Below, piece after piece: positions 18,542-26,023 of a DNA stretch of 64,000 bases. The translations under genes and the position numbers were made by a program. Under the pieces are notes generated by a model that saw only the letters and a list, made by a program, of their open reading frames with translations, ran no database searches and was not told the DNA's origin. Source of the stretch: an uncultured Corynebacterium sp. (GTDB lineage: Bacteria > Actinomycetota > Actinomycetes > Mycobacteriales > Mycobacteriaceae); contig CAMIFC010000006.1 in NCBI GenBank assembly GCA_946220775.1, forward strand, positions 4,861 through 68,860, given 5' to 3'. Within the stretch, counting starts at the first letter, position 1. Each line of letters begins with the position of its first letter.

Positions 18542-19311
18542 GTGATTGCTCCCATCGAGCCATAGTCTGCGTGAACGGTGTCGCCAGCGTGAACCCACAT
18601 TGGTTTGGTGAAGGAACCCGCCAGGATGATGTCCCCGGCCTTGAGCGAGTCATTGTGTGCGTGGAGCTTTTCAGCCAGCCAGGCCACGCCCATCGCTGGG
18701 TGGTCGAGAACGGCGGCGGCAACGCCGGTGTCCTCGATTGACTCATTGCGGTATAGGAGTGCCGATACCCAGCGAAGATCGATTTGATCAGGGGCAACAG
18801 GGTTGCCACCGTAAACCATCGCGCCGAGAGCCGCATTGTCGGCAATCGTATCGACGATGGCGCGGCCTTCCATCTCAATTCGGGAGGACAGAATCTCTAG
18901 TGTAGGCACGACATATTCCGTCGCGCGAAGCACGTCGAAAATGCTGACGTTTTCCCCGGAGAGGTCTTCTTTGAGAACGAATGCGAGTTCGACTTCGATG
19001 CGCACATTCGAAAATTGGGAGTGTTCGATCACGGCACCGGAGTTGTACACCTGGTCATCGAAAATGGCGCCGTAGTCCGGTTCGGTAATTCCCGTTGCCT
19101 CCTGCATCACCTTGGAGGTCAGGCCGATTTTCCGTCCTACGAGGCGGCGTCCAGCGGCTAGGCCTTTTTCAACCCAGGCAGACTGAACGGCATATGAGTC
19201 TTCAATCGTCATGTCCGGGTACTGCTGGGTTAGCCGGGGAATCATCGTGCGTTGTGATTCGGCGACTGCGAGGTCATCAGCGATGCTGGTCAGCTGCTTT
19301 TGGGACAACAT
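18526..19311 (-). CDS. hpaH: 2-oxo-hept-4-ene-1,7-dioate hydratase
   Basis: HpaH hydrates the dienoate/enoate product of the decarboxylation step to 4-hydroxy-2-oxoheptanedioate. The 261-residue protein shows the hydratase-family pattern VGRKIGLTSKVMQEATGI near residue 58, DYGAIFDDQVY near 80 and IEVELAFVLKEDL near 107, the last holding metal-binding glutamates. It belongs to the FAH-fold MhpD/HpaH group, but the cluster context points to HpaH. It lies between hpaD and hpaI in the operon. Confidence 0.9.
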   Translation of the reverse strand: MLSQKQLTSIADDLAVAESQRTMIPRLTQQYPDMTIEDSYAVQSAWVEKGLAAGRRLVGRKIGLTSKVMQEATGITEPDYGAIFDDQVYNSGAVIEHSQFSNVRIEVELAFVLKEDLSGENVSIFDVLRATEYVVPTLEILSSRIEMEGRAIVDTIADNAALGAMVYGGNPVAPDQIDLRWVSALLYRNESIEDTGVAAAVLDHPAMGVAWLAEKLHAHNDSLKAGDIILAGSFTKPMWVHAGDTVHADYGSMGAITCRFE

Positions 19312-19360
19312 CTATGGTTTCCTACTTTCCTTCCATTGGCGGCATCATTGGGGCTTGGTA

Positions 19361-20479
19361 TTACAGCTGGCTGCCCAGTTTGAATTCGCCGCGCTTCCAC
19401 TCGGGCATTTCTTCGCCTGCTTCAGCTTCTTCCTTTCGGGTGTAGGAGAATCCGTCAGCGCCGATGGTTTCTTCCATCTCGGAGGCGTCTGTGCGGGAGA
19501 CGAGTGGAACTGGGTTGCCGTCCAAATCCAGAACGGTGGAGCCGTCGCGGTACCAAGATGGGACGACGGGGGTTCCCCACCAGTCACGGCGCTGGTTATC
19601 GTGAACGTCCCAGCTGATGACTGGATTGTCGGGGTCGCCGGTGTAGTAGTCCTGGGTATAGATTTCTACGCGGTGACCGTCGGGGTCGCGCAGGTAGAGG
19701 TAGTACGCATTGGAGACGCCGTGGCGCCCGGGACCTCGTTCGATCGCGTCGGATTGGCGAAGTGCACCCAGCTTGTCGCAGATCGCAATGATGTTGTGCT
19801 TCTCATGCGTTGCGAAGGCGATGTGGTGCATACGTGGCCCATCGCCGCCGGTCATTGCGGTGTCATGCACCGTTGGCTTGCGACGCATCCAAGCAGCGTA
19901 GACCGTCCCCTCCTCGTCTCGAATGTCTTCGGTGGTGCGGAAGCCCAGGTCCGTCATGTAGTCGACGGCCTTGGGGACGTCAGGGGTGATCTGGTTGAAG
20001 TGATCCAGTCGGACAAGCGCGCCGGGAATGTGGGCGTCGTAGGACCAGGCAAGGCGTTGGACGTGGTCGACGTCGTAGAAAAACTCGTAGGGGAAACCTA
20101 GTGGGTCTTGGACTCGCACGGAGTCGCCCTTGCCCTTGACGAAGCCATCCTTGTTGCGCCGCACTTCGCAGCCACGAGCCTTGTAGAACTTTTCTGCGAG
20201 GTCGAGGTCTTTAGGGGAGCGTACTCGGTAGGAGAACGCAGCGACGGCTGGGATATCGCCTTGGCGCAGAATCAGGTTGTGGTGGATGAATTCGTCGTAG
20301 GTGCGCAGGTAGATGGTGTTGTCATCTTCTTCCGTGACGACGAGTCCGAGAGTGTCGACGTAGAATTCGCGGGACTTCGCAAGATCCGTGACGACGATTT
20401 CCATCGACGCACAGCGGAGAATGTCTGGCGCATTAGGGTCTGCGGGCTGTACTGGTGCGGAGTTTTGGTTTCCAGTCAT
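19361..20479 (-). CDS. hpaD: Homoprotocatechuate (3,4-dihydroxyphenylacetate) 2,3-dioxygenase
   Basis: This extradiol ring-cleaving enzyme opens 3,4-dihydroxyphenylacetate to 5-carboxymethyl-2-hydroxymuconate semialdehyde. At 372 residues it closely resembles the Brevibacterium fuscum enzyme as I recall it, sharing long stretches such as MEIVVTDLAKSREFYVD, MHHIAFATHEKHNI and HRVEIYTQDYYTGDPDNP. The iron ligands of the two-His/one-Glu triad are visible in VRLDHFNQ, MHHIAFATH and RVEIYTQ, and the catalytic histidine in TVHDTAMTGG. The close match to a biochemically studied enzyme makes this the most secure substrate assignment in the island. Confidence 0.95.
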   Translation of the reverse strand: MTGNQNSAPVQPADPNAPDILRCASMEIVVTDLAKSREFYVDTLGLVVTEEDDNTIYLRTYDEFIHHNLILRQGDIPAVAAFSYRVRSPKDLDLAEKFYKARGCEVRRNKDGFVKGKGDSVRVQDPLGFPYEFFYDVDHVQRLAWSYDAHIPGALVRLDHFNQITPDVPKAVDYMTDLGFRTTEDIRDEEGTVYAAWMRRKPTVHDTAMTGGDGPRMHHIAFATHEKHNIIAICDKLGALRQSDAIERGPGRHGVSNAYYLYLRDPDGHRVEIYTQDYYTGDPDNPVISWDVHDNQRRDWWGTPVVPSWYRDGSTVLDLDGNPVPLVSRTDASEMEETIGADGFSYTRKEEAEAGEEMPEWKRGEFKLGSQL

Positions 20480-20527
20480 GGTGGTTTTCCTTTGGTGTGG
20501 TTCGGCGGGGTGGTTGTGGGCCTGGGG

Positions 20528-22039
20528 CTAGTCTTGCTTTCCGAAGACCGGATTGTGCACTTCGCCCAGGTTGATGTGTACGGCCTGCTGGTCGGTGTAG
20601 AAATCGATGGAGCGGTAGCCACCCTCATGACCCAAACCGGAAGCCTTCACACCGCCGAATGGGGTTCGCAAGTCTCGGACGTTGTTGGAGTTCAGCCAAA
20701 CCATGCCGGTCTCGACGGCTTGTGCGAAGTTGTGGGCACGCTTCAGGTCAGCGGTCCAGACGTAAGCGGCGAGCCCGTACTTGGTGTTGTTGGCCAGTTC
20801 GAGTGCTTCTTCCTCCGTGTCGAATGGCGTGATCGCAACGACTGGGCCGAAAATTTCTTCTTGGAAGATTCGGGCGTCGGGCTTGACGTCAACGAACACG
20901 GTTGGCTCGACGAAGTTGCCCTCCTCGAAGCCTTCTGGACGTCCACCACCTGCGGCTAGGCGTGCTTCCTGCTTGCCGATTTCGATATAGGATGTCACCT
21001 TCTCGTAGTGCTCTGGGTGTACCAGCGCACCCACCTCGGTCTTCGGATCGGAGGGCAGGCCAACCTTGACACGCTTTGCTTGGGCGGCATAACGTTCGAC
21101 GAACTCGTCGTAGACACTGCGCTGGACGAGAATGCGGGAACCAGCGGTGCAACGTTCACCGTTCAGGGAGAAGACGCCGAAGATGCAGGCGTCGATGGCA
21201 GTGTCGAGGTCGGCGTCTTCAAAGACGATGGCCGGGGACTTCCCACCGAGCTCCATGGACAGTCCCTTCAGATGTGGGGCTGCGTTGCCGAAGATGATTT
21301 GGCCGGTGCGGGATTCACCGGTGAAGGAGATCAGTGGGACGTCCGGGTGCTTGACCAGTGGGTCGCCAGCGTAGCCTTCTTCGCCGTAGCCGTTGACGAG
21401 GTTAAACACGCCCTTCGGAAGGCCTGCTTCTTCGAAGATTCCGGCCCACAACTGTGCGGACAACGGGGTGAATTCCGCTGGCTTGAGCACCACAGAGTTA
21501 CCGGTGGCAATTGCTGGTGCGAGCTTCCACGATTCGAGCATGAATGGGGTGTTCCATGGGGTGATCAAACCAGCGACACCGATTGGCTTTCGATTGACGT
21601 AGTTGATCTGGCGGCCTGGAACCTTGTAGGCATCGTCCGCCTGCGCGACGATTAGGTCGGCGAAGAAGCGGAAGTTTTCTGCAGCGCGCTTTGCCTGCCC
21701 AGTGGCCTGCGTGATGGGGAGGCCAGAGTCGAAGGACTCCCAGGTGGCGAGCGTTTCAGCGCGGGTTTCGACGACATCGGCGATCTTATTGAGGACGCGG
21801 GCACGTTCACGATTGAGCATTTTTGCCCACGGGCCATTGTCGAAGGCATCCTGGGCGGCCGTCACTGCTGCGTTGATATCAGCTTCCTTGCCGGAGGCTG
21901 CCTTGATATAGGTCTTGTTCGTTACTGGATCCAGCACCTCGAATTCGTCGCCGTCGACGGAGGGGACGAATTCACCGTTGATGTAGTGCAGGATCTTGTC
22001 TGGCAGATTGGTTGGCTTTGCGTTGCTGTTGTCGACCAT
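20528..22039 (-). CDS. hpaE: 5-carboxymethyl-2-hydroxymuconate-semialdehyde dehydrogenase
   Basis: HpaE oxidises the ring-cleavage semialdehyde to 5-carboxymethyl-2-hydroxymuconate with NAD+. The 503-residue aldehyde dehydrogenase has LELGGKSPAIVFEDAD near residue 265 (catalytic glutamate) and NGERCTAGSRI near 300 (nucleophilic cysteine). It lies directly upstream of hpaD in the operon. Its family is certain; the substrate is inferred from its neighbours. Confidence 0.9.
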   Translation of the reverse strand: MVDNSNAKPTNLPDKILHYINGEFVPSVDGDEFEVLDPVTNKTYIKAASGKEADINAAVTAAQDAFDNGPWAKMLNRERARVLNKIADVVETRAETLATWESFDSGLPITQATGQAKRAAENFRFFADLIVAQADDAYKVPGRQINYVNRKPIGVAGLITPWNTPFMLESWKLAPAIATGNSVVLKPAEFTPLSAQLWAGIFEEAGLPKGVFNLVNGYGEEGYAGDPLVKHPDVPLISFTGESRTGQIIFGNAAPHLKGLSMELGGKSPAIVFEDADLDTAIDACIFGVFSLNGERCTAGSRILVQRSVYDEFVERYAAQAKRVKVGLPSDPKTEVGALVHPEHYEKVTSYIEIGKQEARLAAGGGRPEGFEEGNFVEPTVFVDVKPDARIFQEEIFGPVVAITPFDTEEEALELANNTKYGLAAYVWTADLKRAHNFAQAVETGMVWLNSNNVRDLRTPFGGVKASGLGHEGGYRSIDFYTDQQAVHINLGEVHNPVFGKQD

Positions 22040-22078
22040 TGTCTTTGCCTTTCTGTGGTTGATGTTTCGAAGCGACTG

Positions 22079-22777
22079 TTATTTAGAGTTGAAGAGAATG
22101 TTCGTTTGCGTTTGTGGCGCCAGATCCGTCGTGAGCTCTCGGTACCGTTCCAGCGTGGTGAGACGGTGGTTGCGTGCGACTTTTTCTACGTATGACGGTT
22201 CAGCTTCGGCCCGGATGAGTTGGAGGATCTGATCGTGTTCCTTAACTGATTCGGGTGCGCGGTTGGGAACGTAGTTAAAGGTGGAGACTCGGAAGTACTC
22301 CAACCGATCCCATTCGTCATAAAGCAGTTCCACCAGGCGCGTGTTTGGGCATTTGGTGAAGAGTGATCGGTGGAATTCTCGGTTGAGGCGTGTGAATTCA
22401 ACTGGATCGAGTTCTTCGACTAGGTGGCGCATGCGCGAATTGATGGCCTGTGCGGTGTCGAGATCGTCTTCGCCAAGGTAGGGAAGCGATAGAGCGGTGG
22501 CCGCGCCCTCGAGGACCGCGATGGTCTCCATTGTCTGGTAGTAGACCTCACGGTTTAACGTGGTGACACGAGCACCGACATTCGCCTCGTATGTCACGAG
22601 CCCTTCGGCTTCAAGTTGTCGGATGGCTTCCCGAACTGGGACGACACTCACACCGAGCTTTGTTGCAATGGTGGAGAGCACCAATCGGTGGCCTGGTTCG
22701 AAGTCACGAGTGCGAATTCGTTCCCTCAGCCACTGGTAGGCCTGCTGGGATTTGCTCTTGGCAGGTGCACTGTTCAA
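22079..22777 (-). CDS. GntR-family regulator (FCD domain)
   Basis: The 232-residue protein has an N-terminal winged helix (LSTIATKLGVSVVPVREAIRQL, residues about 38-59) and a helical C-terminal FCD domain. The latter contains histidines likely to bind a metal or ligand in NREFHRSLF, VKEHDQIL and ARNHRLTTL. It is encoded within the catabolic operon, three bases downstream of the FAH-RraA gene, so it is probably an autoregulated local repressor responding to a pathway acid. Two matching near-palindromes at 24311-24322 and 25881-25894 are candidate binding sites. Confidence 0.85.
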   Translation of the reverse strand: MNSAPAKSKSQQAYQWLRERIRTRDFEPGHRLVLSTIATKLGVSVVPVREAIRQLEAEGLVTYEANVGARVTTLNREVYYQTMETIAVLEGAATALSLPYLGEDDLDTAQAINSRMRHLVEELDPVEFTRLNREFHRSLFTKCPNTRLVELLYDEWDRLEYFRVSTFNYVPNRAPESVKEHDQILQLIRAEAEPSYVEKVARNHRLTTLERYRELTTDLAPQTQTNILFNSK

Positions 22778-22780
22778 TGA

Positions 22781-24274
22781 CTAGCCCTCCTGTCCGGAGT
22801 GATTAGGAACTGGATTGTTCTTCAAATAGTCCGCGTAAGCGTCCTTGTTTGCTCCCTTTGGCGGGAACAAGCCATCCAGGCTGCCACCGGCTGCGACCTG
22901 TTCAGCGACCCATTCGTCCTCGTGTTCCTTGGCGAGTGCAGCATCCACAACTTCTTCGGCGATATCGCGAGGAATAACGATGACGCCGTCGTCGTCGCCG
23001 ACGATGATATCCCCAGGAATGACGGTGGTATTGCCACAGGCCACGGCGATATCGGCGTCCCAGGGAACATGTTTACGGCCAAGAACGCAAGGGTGCGCGC
23101 CTTGAGTAAACACCGGCAGCCCAATTTCCTTGACTGCCTCGAAATCACGGACGCCACCGTCCGTCACGACGCCCGCCGCGCCACGATTCTTTGCGCGCAA
23201 AGCCAAGATATCGCCAAGCGTTCCGGAGCCTGGTTCTTGGCGGGCTTCGATCACAATGACCTCGTCGGTATTGACCGAATCGAATACCTGCTTTTGCTTA
23301 TTGAATCCGCCACCATGAGTCTTGAAGAGGTCTTCACGACCAGGGACGAAGCGCAGCGTACGAGCGATTCCGACCATCTTCGTCCCACGTGTCTGCGGGT
23401 AGACTCCCTCGATGACAGACTGGTTGATTCCGCGGGAACGCAATTGAGCGGACAGAGTAGCCGTTGGCGCTGCTTGGAGCTTTGCCTTCAATTCTTCTGG
23501 GATACCTTCACTGGCAGGCTCGGCGGGGAGACCTGCGGATTCGCGATCGCCGTAAGCATCGACCCGCTGCTTGTCATCTTGTTGAGGGAGCATCCCCAGT
23601 TCCGGGTCAAAGTTTCCAGGCCCTTCAACGACCGTGGTGGCCAAGCGGCCAGACGTGGGGCCGCTTGGAACATCAACCTCGACCTCGATGGTGTCCCCCG
23701 GGGTGATGACCGTCGAACCAGCCGGTGTGCCGGTCAGGATGATATCGCCAGGCTCGAGAGTCATGTGCTGCGAAAGGTCGGCCACGAACTGTCCCAGCGG
23801 GAAGATCAAGTCTTCATCGCTGGACGTGCCTTGCTGGATCACCTTGCCGTTAAGCCATGCGCGCAAACGCAAAGACTTCGGATCTACTTCTTGGGCATCG
23901 ATAAGCTCAGGGCCGATAGGGGTGTAGCCATCGCGCGACTTTGAGCGGATATTGGAGCCCTTGTCTTGAGCGCGGTAGTCATAGATTCCCAGATCGTTGG
24001 ACGCAGTGACATAGCCGACATAGTCCCACGCCTCGTCTAGGGAAACGTTTCGAGCAGTCTTGCCAATGATCAACGCGATCTCGGCTTCAAAAGCGAGGAG
24101 CTCGCAACCGGCGGGACGGACAATCTCTCCGCTAGAGGTTAGGGAACTGCTGGCTTTCAAGAAGTAAGACGGCTGCTTTGGCCGCTTGCCTCGCTGTGCA
24201 GCGCGTGATTCGAACGCGGTGTGAACGGCGATGATCTTGCCAGGTTTATTGGGGAGAAACTTTGGAATAGTCAA
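22781..24274 (-). CDS. Fusion of FAH-family decarboxylase/isomerase and RraA-like aldolase domain
   Basis: This 497-residue protein joins two unrelated enzymes. Residues about 10-220 are an HpaG-like FAH domain with metal ligands in FEAEIALIIG and ASNDLGIYDYRAQD and the loop GTPAGSTV. Residues about 260-470 are an RraA/HMG-aldolase-like domain with GTLGDILALRAKNRGA, the catalytic TDGGVRD and PGDIIVGDDDGVIVIP. The Arg-Asp pair typical of HMG/CHA aldolases and oxaloacetate decarboxylases is kept, so the second domain is probably catalytic rather than an RNase E inhibitor. It is the first gene of the leftward operon. The substrate of the RraA part is unknown; a decarboxylation or aldol step in this pathway is my inference. 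Confidence 0.85.
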   Translation of the reverse strand: MTIPKFLPNKPGKIIAVHTAFESRAAQRGKRPKQPSYFLKASSSLTSSGEIVRPAGCELLAFEAEIALIIGKTARNVSLDEAWDYVGYVTASNDLGIYDYRAQDKGSNIRSKSRDGYTPIGPELIDAQEVDPKSLRLRAWLNGKVIQQGTSSDEDLIFPLGQFVADLSQHMTLEPGDIILTGTPAGSTVITPGDTIEVEVDVPSGPTSGRLATTVVEGPGNFDPELGMLPQQDDKQRVDAYGDRESAGLPAEPASEGIPEELKAKLQAAPTATLSAQLRSRGINQSVIEGVYPQTRGTKMVGIARTLRFVPGREDLFKTHGGGFNKQKQVFDSVNTDEVIVIEARQEPGSGTLGDILALRAKNRGAAGVVTDGGVRDFEAVKEIGLPVFTQGAHPCVLGRKHVPWDADIAVACGNTTVIPGDIIVGDDDGVIVIPRDIAEEVVDAALAKEHEDEWVAEQVAAGGSLDGLFPPKGANKDAYADYLKNNPVPNHSGQEG

Positions 24275-24310
24275 CTAATTACCTCCACATCGGCCTTGGG
24301 TATTGCCAAA

Positions 24311-24322
24311 ATCGTATATTAT
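24311..24322. promoter_or_regulatory. Candidate GntR/FCD operator in the operon/transporter divergon
   Basis: ATCGTATATTAT lies between the divergent FAH-RraA gene (start 24274) and the MFS gene (start 24457). It matches 11 of 12 bases of the reverse complement of the palindrome at 25882-25893 (ATCGTATATGAT) and fits the GTATA-centred operators common for FCD-type GntR proteins. Confidence 0.5.
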
Positions 24323-24456
24323 TCGTAAACTGCCTGCAAGTGGTGCACATCACATCTCAGGTATTGCGGTACTCGGCTCCACAGCAGTCAAGTGCTGGCA
24401 AGCTGAATTTTGCATCTAGTTCACTCAGGCAACATGCTTCACCGAAGGGACGTGCC

Positions 24457-25860
24457 ATGACACAAACTGCCACCCACAAAGCTGGCCACGCTGAGTCAGC
24501 ATCCACATTGAAGGATCGACGTCGAGTCGTCCTCGCAACAACCATCGGCACCGCGATCGAATGGTATGACTACTTTTTATATGCCGCCGTCGCAGGGCTG
24601 GTTTTCAATCAGGTGATGTTCGGTCCGCTCGATGGGGGATTGGCCACGGTCGTTTCCTTCATGACGGTTGGGCTGTCTTTCCTCTTTCGGCCATTCGGCG
24701 CCTTTTTAGCTGGGCACTTTGGTGACCGATTGGGGCGTCGTGTCGTCCTTATGGTCACGCTGTTTGCCATGGGGTCCGCGACGACTCTGATTGGTGTGCT
24801 TCCGACGTTTGAAACTGCAGGCGTTTTGGCCCCGATTCTGTTGATCGCGCTGAGGATTATTCAGGGTATTTCTGCCGGCGGAGAATGGGGTTCGGCCGTG
24901 CTCATGGCGGTCGAGCATGCGCCCAATGACAAGCGAGGGCTGTTCGGGTCGGGGCCGCAGATGGGAGTCCCGATTGGGCTGTTGCTTTCCTCCGCTGTGC
25001 TCGCAGTGATGACGAAAATTGCTCCAGGGGATGCTTTCATCCAGTGGGGTTGGCGTGTGCCGTTCTTGCTGTCGATTGTGCTGGTCATTATCGGTTATTG
25101 GGTGCGAATCGGCGTTGATGAATCGCCTGTATTCGAAGAGATTGCACAGCGTAAGGAGCAAGAAGCTGAAAATCCGCTGAAGCGTCTGTTCTCCCAGCAT
25201 GGCCTGCTGGTTCTTGTTGCTGCACTACTGTTTGCAGGAAACAACGCGGTTGGATACATGACGACCGGTGGCTACATCCAGAACTACTCAACCAATCCTG
25301 ATGGCATTGGATTGGATCGGGGTGCTGTCCTGGTCGCCGTGTCGGTATCAGGGGTGACCTGGATGGTCTTCACGCTGTTGGCTGGCTGGGTTTCTGACCG
25401 TATTGGTCGGCGCGCTACGTATTTGATCGGCTTCGTTGTTCAAGCCCTGGGGGCCGCGACGCTATTCCCTCTGGTTAACACCGGGAGTATCGCCATGTTG
25501 TACGTAGCTCTGATCTTCCTGACTCTTGGTTTGGGGCTTACTTACGGCCAACAATCTGCGACCTATGCAGAGCTTTTCCCGGCGCCGATTCGTTCCTCCG
25601 GGGTGTCGATCGCATACGCCATTGGTGCCGTGTTGGGAGGCGCTTTTGCACCCACCATCGCTGCTGCGCTCGTGAATGCCACCGGCACAACCTTCGCTGT
25701 GTCTGGCTACTTGGTGACGGCCTCCATTGTCGGACTGATCGCGGCGTTTGTTTTGCGAGAGCGCGGTGGTATCGCACTCGGGCCAGAACATGAAGAGATT
25801 CAGTCTCAGGGTCATTTTGTCTTTCAGTCTCACCCAGCCAAGCGAAGTGAAAATGCGTAG
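24457..25860 (+). CDS. MFS transporter, metabolite:H+ symporter (MHS) family
   Basis: This 467-residue protein has 12 predicted membrane segments, the N-terminal TIGTAIEWYDYFLYAAVAG typical of MHS-type proton symporters, and the MFS loop motif GHFGDRLGRRVVLM near residue 88. Related proteins carry shikimate, proline/betaine or aromatic acids. I chose the ATG at 24457 (MTQTATHKAGHAE), close behind GAAGGGACG. Its position divergent from the homoprotocatechuate operon suggests it imports the hydroxyphenylacetate substrate, which is inference. Confidence 0.85.
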   Translation: MTQTATHKAGHAESASTLKDRRRVVLATTIGTAIEWYDYFLYAAVAGLVFNQVMFGPLDGGLATVVSFMTVGLSFLFRPFGAFLAGHFGDRLGRRVVLMVTLFAMGSATTLIGVLPTFETAGVLAPILLIALRIIQGISAGGEWGSAVLMAVEHAPNDKRGLFGSGPQMGVPIGLLLSSAVLAVMTKIAPGDAFIQWGWRVPFLLSIVLVIIGYWVRIGVDESPVFEEIAQRKEQEAENPLKRLFSQHGLLVLVAALLFAGNNAVGYMTTGGYIQNYSTNPDGIGLDRGAVLVAVSVSGVTWMVFTLLAGWVSDRIGRRATYLIGFVVQALGAATLFPLVNTGSIAMLYVALIFLTLGLGLTYGQQSATYAELFPAPIRSSGVSIAYAIGAVLGGAFAPTIAAALVNATGTTFAVSGYLVTASIVGLIAAFVLRERGGIALGPEHEEIQSQGHFVFQSHPAKRSENA

Positions 25861-25880
25861 TTTCTTGCTCAAAAATCACA

Positions 25881-25894
25881 GATCATATACGATC
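25881..25894. promoter_or_regulatory. Candidate GntR/FCD operator before the hydroxylase
   Basis: GATCATATACGATC is a 14-base near-palindrome (two non-pairing positions) in the 163-base gap between the MHS transporter and the hydroxylase. Its relation to the site at 24311-24322 suggests one regulator controls both the operon and the hydroxylase. Confidence 0.5.
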
Positions 25895-26023
25895 AAGATC
25901 AAATGAGACTCAAGTCACAGCGCTGAAGTAGCAGTGTTGTGGATCACTGGAAGCCTTCGCTATCTGAATCTGCCCCATCGCTGCTTCGCACAAGTCGATG
26001 ACTGATATCTGCTAGGAGGCCCA

